IMG/VR virus record: IMGVR_UViG_3300048589_000210
Location: 1-39,794 of that record
From: a virus
DNA length: 39,794 nucleotides
Strand: one strand, 5' to 3'
In this document: piece by piece, positions 29,817 through 38,335 of the stretch
Layout of the letters: every line of letters starts with the position of its first letter
Position numbering within the stretch: position 1 is the first letter of the stretch
The notes under the pieces: generated by a model
What the model was told of the DNA's origin: nothing
Seen by the model: only the letters and a program-made list of their open reading frames with translations
Database searches by the model: none
Program-made: the position numbers and the translations under genes

Positions 29817-32800
29817 ATGGCACTGCTTTCTGATATCTACAAAAACCGAAAGAAAATTGTATCGGGTGTTGGTAGGGGCCTTGGTGATGTATTTGGCACT
29901 TATGCAAGAACTCTTGGTGAAGCCGGTTATCAGGCTGGAAGGTTCGTAACTAATCCTCTATACCGAAAGTCTATCTTAACCGGTGGGCAGGGTATGTCAC
30001 CAACTGAGTTGCAACAAGCCTCTCAACTAAACAACACGCGCTTTCTTAGACCCGATCAGATCCAAAACCGAACACGAACGGCCGTAACGGGTGGAACAGG
30101 AACCGCCAAGGCAATGCTTGGAGCTTACGGCTTAACCGCAGGGCTACCAGCCGTAGCCTCAACGGCAGCGGTAAGTGGACTCATTAACACTGGAATAGCT
30201 AAAGCTACAGGTGGTGATCCTTATGAAGCGTTTGGATATGGGGTGGGATCATCTTCTCAATATGGCGGACTCAATAGACTCACCGGCCCATTTATAGATC
30301 AGCGTGTGGCAAAGCTCGGTCTGGGAGGAAAAAGCTTATTAACTAGAACCCTAAGAAGGGCGGGAGCGAGTGCAGGGTTTAATCTGGGGGAGGATGCCTT
30401 ATTCACAGCAGGAACCGAAGGTCGAATGATAACACCCAAAGAGGCATTGGCATCACTTGCCATCGGTGGAATCACTGGGCCACTTTCAAGACGTTACAAC
30501 CCAACAACAGGATTCAAAAAGGAGTTGGTGGAGAATTTAAAAAAGCCTGTAGGGAAGGTCAATCTACGCGAGATGCTTTCGAGGAAGGCTTCAACTAAAA
30601 GCAATTTACTTACACCAAAAGCCAGATCACGTTATGAGTTACCTGAAGGAAGACCGATAAGGACAACAGGAGGCAAAAGCCTTGAAGACCTCAAGACCGG
30701 CGATTCTGTAAAGCTCGATAGAAGATTCGGATCAAGAGAGACAATGATTGGGAGAAACGGTCAATCAGCCTATGGAGCAGTTGCGGGTATTGAACCCTAT
30801 CAAGACGAAGATGGTAAATGGCAGGTTCGATTCAACCCCGAAAAAGCAGCCCTAGGTGTGGGAGGTATGGTACTTGGTACAGGGGCAATAAAGAAGCTCG
30901 ACGACCTAAAGACTGGACTTGGCGATGAAACAGATATCAGAGGACTAACAAGTGTTGCAAGGCAATCGAAGACTTATGACGAGTTCGTCTCCAGAGTCCA
31001 AGACACCCTCTCGCTTTCGCCTGAAACAATAGGAAAACTACAAGATGCCAAGTTGTCGTTAAAGGACTTCTACAATCAGGCAGCGACTACTACCCAAGGA
31101 GGAACACAAAAGACACCAAAAGTAGGGGGAACAGTAAAAGCCAGCCAACTACCCGAATCCACAATGACCGCCCGTTCACTAGATGACGTGTTGCAAGGAA
31201 AGCAAACAACACTATCAAGCCAAAAGAAAACAGGATCAGAAATCCCACTACAAAGTGAAACAAAAGCGGTACAAAGTAATCAAGGAGCATTAACCGAAGA
31301 TATCATTTCCGAAGGGAGGAAGTCAATTGGGTCTACCGCAGACGAACCCAAAGGGGGAACAAAGAAGGTTCTCGACGACCTCTACACTCAGTGGGTAGAT
31401 CGTTACCATCCAATCAACAAAGCCGGTGCGAAGGTCAAGACATATCTTAAGACCAAGAATGCCCAATTACGACCAGAGTACGACCCAGAATATCTATTAC
31501 GTAGGCTTACAGGTGCAGGTGGAGTGGCGGACTATCGCTTCAAGACAGAACTCAACCCGATTTTAAAACAGATGGAGGGTTCGGGTATTGAGAAGTTGGA
31601 TATGGATACATACCTTGCCCACAACCGAATGCTTGGGTTTGATGAAGCCGGCAGAGAGATATATGGAGTCGATCCTGTTAAATCCAAGGCAGTAGTTGAA
31701 GCACTGGAACAAAAGTACCCTGAAATAAAGAACGTCGCCCAGCAGTTCTACGGCTATCAGGACAAGGGGTTACAGGAGTTGATTGACGCGGGGTTTATCA
31801 GTAGCAAAGATGCAGATGTAATGCGTGGTCAGAATCCTAACTATGCACCGCTATATCGTGTCATGGATGAGCTTGACGATTACCTTGGTTTACCAACCCG
31901 TAAGACGATGCAGGGTACATCTCCAATCAAAAAGATTAAGGGATCAGAGCGACAGATACTTTCGCCAGTTGAATCGTTAATCGGCAACACCTTTTCCCAA
32001 AGAGCCGCCATTGAAAAGAATAGAGTGGCGAAATCAATCGCTCAACTCAACGAGGTCATGCCCGATCTGGGCTTTGAGAAGGTCAAGGCTTCAGGTGATG
32101 ACACTATAACGGTCTGGAACAATGGAGCTAAGGAATATTGGCGAGTAGGAAAAGACATTGCAGATACAGCCAAGGGTGTCAACGAGGAAGTGACCAACAC
32201 TTTATTGAAGATCGTTCAAGCTCCAGCTCAACTGCTACGGCAAGGAGCCACTGGAAGAAATCCAGAGTTCATGATCCCAAACATTATACGAGACCAGATC
32301 GATGCAGGAATAACCTCTAAATACGGATACATACCGTTTGTTGATTTTGTGTCAGGGCTTAGGTCTATGGTCAAAAACGATGATGTTTATCAATCGTGGC
32401 AGAAATCCGGAGCCAAGATTGATCTAGGTGAATTGTCGGGGAGGAAATCGATCAGCAAACTGGTCAACGAAAAGACCAACAGGCGCAATCTCTTTCAATG
32501 GATAAGTGCGGGGCTTGATGTGGCAGGGAAATATTCAGAACAACCTACTCGTGTGGGACTCTATAAGAAGGCACTCAAAAAGACCGGCAATCCATTACTT
32601 TCCGCTATGGAATCCCGCGACGCGACTGTGGACTTTGCCCGAATGGGATCAAAGATGAAGGTTGCTAATTCTATTATTCCATTCCTTAATGTGGGGGTGC
32701 AGGGGTTTGATAAGCTGATCCGAGCCACCAAGGAAAGACCAGGTAGAGTGCTACTTAATGCGGGAATATATGCGGCCGCACCAGCCCTTATGACCACGCT

Positions 32801-34190
32801 TTACAACCTAACTAACTTCAAAGAAGAATACATGGAGATACCTCAGTACGAGAAGGATTCAAACTTTGTCTTGGTGAAAGGTCGAAACGCAGATGGAACA
32901 GTGGACTACCTTACTTTTCCCAAGGGTAATGTCGTGCCGTTTGTAGCCAATCCCCTACAGTCGTTTATGGAATACTTTGCTGGAGCAGACGAGCAAGGTT
33001 TCAAAGCAATGGCACTTAGTACTCTATCTGAGGGATTACCAGTTTTATCAGGTGGAGGGTCTCTCAAAGAAATTGGTCTCAAGACAATTGGAAGTAACCT
33101 ACCGCAGGCCATAAAACCCATCACAGAGGGTCTTATCAATAAATCCTTCTACAAGTACGATGAACGTAAAGGCGAGGCGAAAGACATAGTTCCTTATTAT
33201 CTGAAAGACAAACCAGCCTATCAACAGGATTATGAGTTTACTCCCCAGATGTATAAGAAGATCGGAGCGGTATTTAATGTGTCTCCACTTCAGGTAAAGA
33301 ATCTTATGGAGGGTTATTTAGCGGGGTACACAAAGATACCTTCTCAGATCATTGAGGCTGTATACAAGACCGCCAACGGAGAGCCGATAAATCCCAACGA
33401 CAAGACGCTTATCAGAAGGTTTGTCAAACAGACATATCCAACAAGTAAGACGAAAGCAGTTGAGGAGACACCAGAAGCACCGAATGTTTTTAAAAGGGTA
33501 TTTGGAGATACAAAAGAAGCTAGTGCTGCCGAGGAACTCCCTACCAATCCCGCCGATCTGAAAGTGCTCTATGACGACGCTCAAAAGATCATCTCCAATT
33601 ACACGGAGACTTCGGCGAAGATACGCACTGGTCTAAAAGACGACCAAACTCTACCCGAGGCACAGGAAGAAGTAGCTAAAGCCCAAGCTTTTATGCGACA
33701 GCTTGAGGCTAAACAACCAGAGGTTATCTACAACATCGGTTTAGACGACAACGCATTAGGTGGAGGCAGAACCACAGATGAACGAGCTGAATGGGTTGTT
33801 GATTGGCTAGGCAAAGCCAAAGATCAAACGCAGTACGACAAGTGGTATCAGGAGATGCTCGACAAGAAAGTAATAACTAAAGAGGTACTTGAAAAGGCAC
33901 GAGCACTAGGACTGGACATCGACAAATACCACGAAGGCGGGGAGGTTAAGTCTATTGGCGGTTCAGGTGGTGGCTCAGGTAAAAGCAAGAAACTGTCGGC
34001 CGTGTTCGACGCTCTATCGGAAGACATCAAGGACCGCGAGACACTGCGTAAGTCACTCTACAGTCAGACCAGAACACCCGATCCATTTTCGATTTTAGAC
34101 CTTGCCAAAGGACGCAAATCAAGCTCAAGAAGGCTTGACGACGTGCTGAAAAAGATAAGCAAACGTCAGATCGCAGTCCCCAAATTCTAG
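29817..34190 (+). CDS. Giant internal virion (ejection-type) protein, polyvalent-protein family
   Basis: 1457 residues from ATG 29817, the largest gene here. The N-terminal 180 residues are Gly/Ala-rich with hydrophobic stretches (AMLGAYGLTAGLPAVASTAA), as in proteins that enter the host membrane. Residues about 520-850 carry a helical region with YLAHNRMLGFD and NPNYAPLYRVMDELDDYLG. At about 810-830 GATGRNPEFMIPNIIRDQID is a hallmark of the LPD38-like segment of phage polyvalent proteins. The C-terminal 300 residues are charged and helical, with a Gly-rich linker (GGSGGGSGKSKK). Such proteins are injected with the DNA and form a channel or protect it. No protease, nuclease or methylase motif was recognised. 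Confidence 0.7.
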   Translation: MALLSDIYKNRKKIVSGVGRGLGDVFGTYARTLGEAGYQAGRFVTNPLYRKSILTGGQGMSPTELQQASQLNNTRFLRPDQIQNRTRTAVTGGTGTAKAMLGAYGLTAGLPAVASTAAVSGLINTGIAKATGGDPYEAFGYGVGSSSQYGGLNRLTGPFIDQRVAKLGLGGKSLLTRTLRRAGASAGFNLGEDALFTAGTEGRMITPKEALASLAIGGITGPLSRRYNPTTGFKKELVENLKKPVGKVNLREMLSRKASTKSNLLTPKARSRYELPEGRPIRTTGGKSLEDLKTGDSVKLDRRFGSRETMIGRNGQSAYGAVAGIEPYQDEDGKWQVRFNPEKAALGVGGMVLGTGAIKKLDDLKTGLGDETDIRGLTSVARQSKTYDEFVSRVQDTLSLSPETIGKLQDAKLSLKDFYNQAATTTQGGTQKTPKVGGTVKASQLPESTMTARSLDDVLQGKQTTLSSQKKTGSEIPLQSETKAVQSNQGALTEDIISEGRKSIGSTADEPKGGTKKVLDDLYTQWVDRYHPINKAGAKVKTYLKTKNAQLRPEYDPEYLLRRLTGAGGVADYRFKTELNPILKQMEGSGIEKLDMDTYLAHNRMLGFDEAGREIYGVDPVKSKAVVEALEQKYPEIKNVAQQFYGYQDKGLQELIDAGFISSKDADVMRGQNPNYAPLYRVMDELDDYLGLPTRKTMQGTSPIKKIKGSERQILSPVESLIGNTFSQRAAIEKNRVAKSIAQLNEVMPDLGFEKVKASGDDTITVWNNGAKEYWRVGKDIADTAKGVNEEVTNTLLKIVQAPAQLLRQGATGRNPEFMIPNIIRDQIDAGITSKYGYIPFVDFVSGLRSMVKNDDVYQSWQKSGAKIDLGELSGRKSISKLVNEKTNRRNLFQWISAGLDVAGKYSEQPTRVGLYKKALKKTGNPLLSAMESRDATVDFARMGSKMKVANSIIPFLNVGVQGFDKLIRATKERPGRVLLNAGIYAAAPALMTTLYNLTNFKEEYMEIPQYEKDSNFVLVKGRNADGTVDYLTFPKGNVVPFVANPLQSFMEYFAGADEQGFKAMALSTLSEGLPVLSGGGSLKEIGLKTIGSNLPQAIKPITEGLINKSFYKYDERKGEAKDIVPYYLKDKPAYQQDYEFTPQMYKKIGAVFNVSPLQVKNLMEGYLAGYTKIPSQIIEAVYKTANGEPINPNDKTLIRRFVKQTYPTSKTKAVEETPEAPNVFKRVFGDTKEASAAEELPTNPADLKVLYDDAQKIISNYTETSAKIRTGLKDDQTLPEAQEEVAKAQAFMRQLEAKQPEVIYNIGLDDNALGGGRTTDERAEWVVDWLGKAKDQTQYDKWYQEMLDKKVITKEVLEKARALGLDIDKYHEGGEVKSIGGSGGGSGKSKKLSAVFDALSEDIKDRETLRKSLYSQTRTPDPFSILDLAKGRKSSSRRLDDVLKKISKRQIAVPKF

Positions 34191-34219
34191 CGACCCAAGG
34201 CTACTTCGCAAGGTAGTAT
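34190..34219 (+). promoter_or_regulatory. Late promoter for the distal structural genes
   Basis: GCGACC (34190-34195, in TAGCGACC), an 18-bp spacer and TAGTAT (34214-34219), then 6 bases to ATG 34226. No Shine-Dalgarno. The TAG of the motif is the stop codon of the giant gene. Confidence 0.5.
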
Positions 34220-34225
34220 AGGTAT

Positions 34226-35311
34226 ATGGCATACCTTGCGAACGATAAATACGAAGCAACATTGTCTTCCGGCTACACAACCGGACAGACTACACTTTAC
34301 GTGTCGGCCGTGCCAGACAACGTACCCACCATCATAGTTGCCGCTAAAGGCACAGACAACGAGACAGTCTTTTCAGTTACAGGTAAGACCGTAAACAGTC
34401 TCACGGGAGTAGCAAGACTGAGGGGGGCTAACGTAAACCTCGACGCTACTACTCCTATTACTTGTCTCAATAACGAAGAGTTTGTCAATCAGTACGAGAA
34501 CTCGGCTCAGTCGGCCGAAGCCATAGCCTCACTTATTTATGCAGTCGATGGCGGTTCCACAGACGATTATGCCATATCACTCGATCCCGCTCCGTCAGAA
34601 TATGCAGAAGGACTAACAATTGCTTTCAAAGCTAACACTGCAAACACTGGAACAGCGACACTCGACGTAAATTCTCTGGGTCAGGTAGCTATCAAAAAAA
34701 ACACCGACAAAGCCTTGGAATCGGGTGACATCGAAGCTGATTCTGTGGTGATAGTCGTGTACGATGGGACAAACTTTCAGTTGCAGACACCATCTTCAAA
34801 AGACCCATACCGAACCATCACTCTAATGCCAGGGTTTTTAAAACCCACTACCACAGCAGGGTGCGCCTCCTCTACCACAGTTGAAGCAGGAACCAACGAC
34901 ATTGATTATGACGTACTTGACTTTGACAAAGCCTCAGATGAAAACGCTTTCGCCAATTTCCAAATGCCCGACTCTTGGGATGGTGGAGTGGTGCAGTTTC
35001 GCTACACATGGACTTCCGCCGGCGGTTCGGCCGCAGAGACTGTAGTGTTAGAACTATCGGGCAGATCGTTTGCTAATGACGATGCCATAGACCAAGCAGC
35101 GGGGACACCGATTGAGGTATCAGATGCTCTGATCGCCACAGGCGACATTCACACTTCCTCATGGAGCGGCGATGTAACTCTAACAGGAGCCACAGCGGGT
35201 GAATGGGTACACGTTGAATTGATGCGTGACGTATCAGAAGACAACCTCGACTCAGACGCAAGGCTAATAGCACTCCAAGTAAGGTATAAGCAAGCAAGTT
35301 ACTCCGACTAA
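34226..35311 (+). CDS. Virion protein, tail or fiber-associated
   Basis: 361 residues. The N-terminal part (MAYLANDKYEATLSSGYTTG, then TTLYVSAVPDNVPTIIVAAK) and the segment AIKKNTDKALESGDIEADSV with VIVVYDGTNFQL are of a kind often found in phage tail or neck proteins that carry fibers. The C-terminal half, from about 195, is a beta-sandwich (VVQFRYTWTSAGGSAAETVV, WVHVELMRD) of the kind found in virion structural proteins. Function unknown beyond structure. Two bases separate it from the LamG gene. Confidence 0.6.
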   Translation: MAYLANDKYEATLSSGYTTGQTTLYVSAVPDNVPTIIVAAKGTDNETVFSVTGKTVNSLTGVARLRGANVNLDATTPITCLNNEEFVNQYENSAQSAEAIASLIYAVDGGSTDDYAISLDPAPSEYAEGLTIAFKANTANTGTATLDVNSLGQVAIKKNTDKALESGDIEADSVVIVVYDGTNFQLQTPSSKDPYRTITLMPGFLKPTTTAGCASSTTVEAGTNDIDYDVLDFDKASDENAFANFQMPDSWDGGVVQFRYTWTSAGGSAAETVVLELSGRSFANDDAIDQAAGTPIEVSDALIATGDIHTSSWSGDVTLTGATAGEWVHVELMRDVSEDNLDSDARLIALQVRYKQASYSD

Positions 35312-35312
35312 C

Positions 35313-36059
35313 ATGGCACAGAATACCCACAGTCTTGATTTAGAAGCATCAAGCTCGCAATATGCGTACATCGCTGATGGATCACAAACAGGACTCGATA
35401 TCACTGGAGATCTCTCGGTTGAGGCGTGGATAAACCTAGAGAGCTTACCGTCAGGTAGTAATCACGTCATTGCAAGCAAATGGGATGACAACGGAAATGA
35501 CGAGAGATCGTGGATTTTTTATGTTAGTGAGGCGGCGGGTACTTACTACATATCATTTTACAATTCCAGTACGGGAGGTGGAGGTGGCGACATAGCCAAT
35601 GTGTATGTGACCTGGACTCCCTCAACGGCAACATGGTATCACCTTGCGATGGCTTATGATGCTTCTGCTGGAACTGTTGATTTTTACGTTAACGGAAGCC
35701 TACAGGGGACGCAACAAAGTGGTTCAAAAACATCACTTTACAACAGCGCTGCACCATTTCAGATCGGGGCGAGGAATGATCCACGGACGGAATATTTTGA
35801 CGGACTCATTGACGAAGTAAGGGTTTGGGATGACATACGAACATCGGGGGAATTGTTAGCTAACTACAACACACACCTAGTTGGAAACGAAGCAAATCTA
35901 AAAGGATACTGGAGATTCAATAACAGTGCCTTAGACGAAACATCCAACAACAACGATCTAACACTTGCCAATACACCTGTTTATTCAACTGATGTGCCGT
36001 TTACCATACCAGAAGGCGGCAATCCTCTATTCTTTTCGGGTGGAGTAACAATAGGATGA
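35313..36059 (+). CDS. LamG/concanavalin-like domain protein (putative receptor-binding)
   Basis: 248 residues, almost entirely one LamG (laminin-G-3) jelly-roll. The conserved parts are SLDLEASSSQYAYIADGSQT, the strand SVEAWINLESLPSG, ATWYHLAMAYDASAGTVDFY with VNGSL, FQIGARNDPRTEYFDGLIDE, and VRVWDDIRT. The 'YWRFN...DETSNNNDL' element is also present. Such domains bind sugars or glycoproteins, and in phages they sit at fiber tips. It may bind the host surface. The start lies 2 bases after the previous stop, with no ribosome site, so translation is probably coupled. Confidence 0.8.
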   Translation: MAQNTHSLDLEASSSQYAYIADGSQTGLDITGDLSVEAWINLESLPSGSNHVIASKWDDNGNDERSWIFYVSEAAGTYYISFYNSSTGGGGGDIANVYVTWTPSTATWYHLAMAYDASAGTVDFYVNGSLQGTQQSGSKTSLYNSAAPFQIGARNDPRTEYFDGLIDEVRVWDDIRTSGELLANYNTHLVGNEANLKGYWRFNNSALDETSNNNDLTLANTPVYSTDVPFTIPEGGNPLFFSGGVTIG

Positions 36060-36274
36060 CCAATGAAGAAATCGAACAAAAGATCATCGAGCTTGAAAGA
36101 TACATACGCGCAGAACGTAAAGCATGGCGTATCGACTATGAGGAACTCACTGAAAGGCTGGATAGTTTGGGTGTCAAAAACCTCACAGAGATTGCGAAAG
36201 GATTATTCGCGCTCAAAGAGGAGGTCCAGACGCTAAAGAAAAAATATGACACAAACAAGGGGACAAAAAAATGA
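36056..36274 (+). CDS. Small coiled-coil protein
   Basis: 72 residues, wholly helical and charged (IEQKIIELERYIRAERKAWR, ERLDSLGVKNL, ALKEEVQTLKKKYDTNKG), with heptad spacing. It overlaps the LamG gene by ATGA and the next gene by 29 bases, opening the lysis module. It may be a small virion linker or a partner of the membrane protein encoded next. Confidence 0.55.
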   Translation: MTNEEIEQKIIELERYIRAERKAWRIDYEELTERLDSLGVKNLTEIAKGLFALKEEVQTLKKKYDTNKGTKK

Positions 36275-36488
36275 AATCAAACTCAATGTTATGAGTGAAC
36301 AAATCAAAAACATCCAAAGGGATATCGAAGAAATCAAGACGAGTGTCCACGATTTAATTACCAAGATTGACGACACCTACGTTACTAAAGAGGAATTTAA
36401 GCCTACGCAGAGGATCGTCTATGGAATGGTAGGAGCTATCTTAATGGCGGTACTCGGTGCATTGATCAACCTAACGGTGGTGCATTGA
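36246..36488 (+). CDS. Coiled-coil plus C-terminal membrane helix (XhlA-like, holin-associated)
   Basis: 80 residues. The first 55 form a charged coiled coil (MSEQIKNIQRDIEEIKTSVH, DLITKIDDTYVTKEEF). The end is a single membrane helix (RIVYGMVGAILMAVLGALINLTVVH). This is the layout of XhlA-type proteins that act with holins in Gram-positive phages. It lies just before the endolysin gene. The start is uncertain: ATG 36246 overlaps the upstream gene; ATG 36291 would leave a shorter coil. Neither has a ribosome site. Confidence 0.6.
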   Translation: MTQTRGQKNEIKLNVMSEQIKNIQRDIEEIKTSVHDLITKIDDTYVTKEEFKPTQRIVYGMVGAILMAVLGALINLTVVH

Positions 36489-36519
36489 TTGACAGACCGA
36501 AGTAGCGCCATGATAGCAT
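36488..36519 (+). promoter_or_regulatory. Possible promoter for the endolysin gene
   Basis: TTGACA at 36488-36493 and TAGCAT at 36514-36519 are separated by 20 bp, longer than ideal, and ATG 36530 follows 10 bases later. TAGCGCC (36503-36509), a partial copy of the late -35 block, lies between them, but with unusable spacing. Confidence 0.3.
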
Positions 36520-36529
36520 TACAAAGTTT

Positions 36530-37402
36530 ATGATTAGGGTCAAAAGACCAGTGGGTAAGGATAACAGACAAACGCAGGGATACTCAGTGAAGCACAAGGG
36601 TTACGACCACAGTGCTAAGGGAGATCCCAACTATTACAGCAGTTTTGTCGGAGTCGTTACCCAAAGCAAAAACTCGGAGACCAAGAACTGGATCAATAGT
36701 GGAACGCTTACAACAGCCGATTATGGGAACTATATCAAGATCAAAGCAGTGGTTGATGGACAAACTATCTATCAACTTGGTGCGCACTTCCAAACTGGAT
36801 CAGTTCTACCAGTGGGAACGCAAGTTCAAGCGGGACAGGTTGTCGCACAGATCGGAAATACCGGAAACTCGACAGGCGCACACTCACACACGGAATACCG
36901 CGACTCGGACAACAAAAACTTTCCTGTTGAATTTACCGACCAGGTGGAAGCAGGAGATAACGGAACTCAACAGCCTATGGACAAAAAACAACAAATAATT
37001 GACGCCTATCTTGGTACACGCCCCGACACTCCCCCTTCGGACGACGAGATCAATGCTCGACTTCAACAGAACAAAAACCCAGTGGAGTTGGTCCGCGACA
37101 TCCTTGGTGGGGATGGCAACGCGAAACGGTATTGGCTCGACCACTGGGGAGTTAAGCCCGATGACATCAACTGGCAAGTAATAGCAGAACAGTATAAGGA
37201 AAACTACAACGACCTTAAATCGACTCTAGGGCTTCCAGTATCCGCAGACACCGAAGAAGTAATGGGCAAGGTCAGAGGCCTCTTAGAGAGAGTTACAGAG
37301 CTTGAGAAAGCGGTTGAGCCAAAGGTGATCTATCGCTTAGAGGGCAAAGACTACGAGAAAGTAATCAAGTTTGGGAATCTAGCAATCATCTTGGAGAAAT
37401 GA
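36530..37402 (+). CDS. M23-family metallopeptidase endolysin
   Basis: 290 residues. The M23 (LytM-like) zinc site is complete: H22 and D26 in HKGYD, H86 in GAHFQTG, and H118-x-H120 in GAHSHTEYR. The family strand VGTQVQAGQVVAQIGNTGNSTG is also present. It should cut cross-bridges of the cell wall at lysis. No signal peptide is present, so release needs the holin. Residues about 150-290 are helical, with charged coiled-coil segments (KVRGLLERVTELEKAVEPKV), perhaps a wall-binding or oligomerisation region. It overlaps the next gene by ATGA. Confidence 0.85.
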   Translation: MIRVKRPVGKDNRQTQGYSVKHKGYDHSAKGDPNYYSSFVGVVTQSKNSETKNWINSGTLTTADYGNYIKIKAVVDGQTIYQLGAHFQTGSVLPVGTQVQAGQVVAQIGNTGNSTGAHSHTEYRDSDNKNFPVEFTDQVEAGDNGTQQPMDKKQQIIDAYLGTRPDTPPSDDEINARLQQNKNPVELVRDILGGDGNAKRYWLDHWGVKPDDINWQVIAEQYKENYNDLKSTLGLPVSADTEEVMGKVRGLLERVTELEKAVEPKVIYRLEGKDYEKVIKFGNLAIILEK

Positions 37403-37605
37403 CAGAGAGGGTTGTCAAAATAGATCCCGTTATGGATTTGCGTCTGAAACTGAGAGAGTCGAGGTTTATACTCGAAAGGGTTGAGACTGATGATCCGAGA
37501 TTTGAGGCACAGGTGAGAAATGTAATCAAGTACGAGGGTGAATTAAGGAAACTGGAAGGAAGTGATAAGAATGAACAAAATACTAAACGCAGTAGCACCA
37601 TATAA
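37399..37605 (+). CDS. Small charged hypothetical protein in lysis module
   Basis: 68 residues, helical (DPVMDLRLKLRESRFILERV, NVIKYEGELRKLEGSDKN), with no recognised domain. It lies between endolysin and holin and overlaps both (4 and 35 bases). Small soluble genes in this place sometimes regulate lysis timing; that is context only. Confidence 0.5.
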   Translation: MTERVVKIDPVMDLRLKLRESRFILERVETDDPRFEAQVRNVIKYEGELRKLEGSDKNEQNTKRSSTI

Positions 37606-37753
37606 CAAAGCTGTAATGCCATTGTTGGTAGCAGTCGTATTGGGGGTGCTTGCAAAGTTTGGAATAACTGAAGATATGACTGTTACAGATGCTGTAACCT
37701 TATTGGCAACTTCTGTTGTCGTATATGCAGTCCCAAACAAGAAAGTGAAGTAA
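37571..37753 (+). CDS. Holin (small, two-helix)
   Basis: 60 residues from ATG 37571, with a GTG at 37562 as alternative and a GGAAG site upstream. Two hydrophobic helices (about 14-30 AVMPLLVAVVLGVLAKF and 39-53 AVTLLATSVVVYAVP) flank an acidic turn (GITEDMTVTD), and a short basic tail follows (NKKVK). The 'VYAVPNK' end is shared with small phage holins I know from actinobacterial phages. It should form the membrane lesion that lets the M23 endolysin out. Confidence 0.7.
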   Translation: MNKILNAVAPYNKAVMPLLVAVVLGVLAKFGITEDMTVTDAVTLLATSVVVYAVPNKKVK

Positions 37754-37758
37754 ATAAA

Positions 37759-37803
37759 ATAGACGAGGTTTAAAGCCGGTTCCAGCCAACTATCCTCGTC
37801 TAT
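37759..37803. terminator. Perfect 10-bp stem-loop, possible (bidirectional) terminator
   Basis: ATAGACGAGG (37759-37768) and CCTCGTCTAT (37794-37803) pair perfectly around a 25-base loop. On the minus strand the stem is followed by TTTTATTTAC, a fair U-rich tail. On the plus strand the tail is A/T-rich but lacks a T run. It ends the lysis unit and may also end minus-strand transcripts from 39433. Confidence 0.5.
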
Positions 37804-37843
37804 ACATAATTATATCATTTAGAGTCAAATAAAGATCGAAAAC

Positions 37844-38110
37844 ATGGGCAATAATGAACGCAGAGTAGGAAAGACAGACAAAGACTTTAACGAGTTGTTT
37901 GGTCTTGCGAACAGAATTGCACAGGCTAAAAATCCTCAAAGATTCTTCGATGGAGCAAAAGATCAAGAAGAAGGCTTAACCTCACAAGTGGAATGGAACG
38001 CCGGAATCCAGACACTACACGATGAGATGGATAAACGATTGGAAGGTGGAGTGATGAGAGATTTTGTCGAGGAACTACCAATCAAGAAGCGTGTCAGCCC
38101 CAAACGATGA
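37844..38110 (+). CDS. Hypothetical protein, right-end region
   Basis: 88 residues, charged and helical (DKDFNELFGLANRIAQAKNP, then LHDEMDKRLEGG), with a basic tail (IKKRVSPKR). No family recognised. It is separated from the lysis genes by the 37759 hairpin and an A/T-rich stretch that may hold a promoter (TATCAT at 37813-37818). It overlaps the next gene by ATGA. It may belong to a lysogeny-time or delayed unit. Confidence 0.5.
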   Translation: MGNNERRVGKTDKDFNELFGLANRIAQAKNPQRFFDGAKDQEEGLTSQVEWNAGIQTLHDEMDKRLEGGVMRDFVEELPIKKRVSPKR

Positions 38111-38310
38111 AAACTGAAATCATCACATTAGACAGGAGTCAACGAAATAGACTGCTTGGCAGGGAGACCGACAGAGACCCCAAAGAAAAATATCTCGGAA
38201 TCGTAGGTATGTACTCTTTTAAGGACAAAGAGTATTACACAGCCATTTATGACTTCAAGGGTAATCGACTTGGGGGTAATCTATCCACTTCAAGGAAACG
38301 GAGGGCTTAA
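38107..38310 (+). CDS. Small basic hypothetical protein
   Basis: 67 residues with a beta-rich centre (EKYLGIVGMYSFKDKEYYTA, IYDFKGNRLGG) and a basic end (STSRKRRA). It overlaps the preceding gene by 4 bases. It faces the minus-strand membrane protein gene, ending 26 bases before that gene's stop. Function unknown; the compact beta form suggests a small binding domain. Confidence 0.5.
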   Translation: MKTEIITLDRSQRNRLLGRETDRDPKEKYLGIVGMYSFKDKEYYTAIYDFKGNRLGGNLSTSRKRRA

Positions 38311-38335
38311 AATGGCTCTCACGCGGTCACGCGCA

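Noticed and set aside
36488-36530. TAGCGCC at 36503 as an eighth CGAC-type late promoter
   Set aside because: It lacks the GAC core, and the required 17-bp spacing would put the -10 over the start codon. Only a weak TTGACA/TAGCAT promoter was kept.
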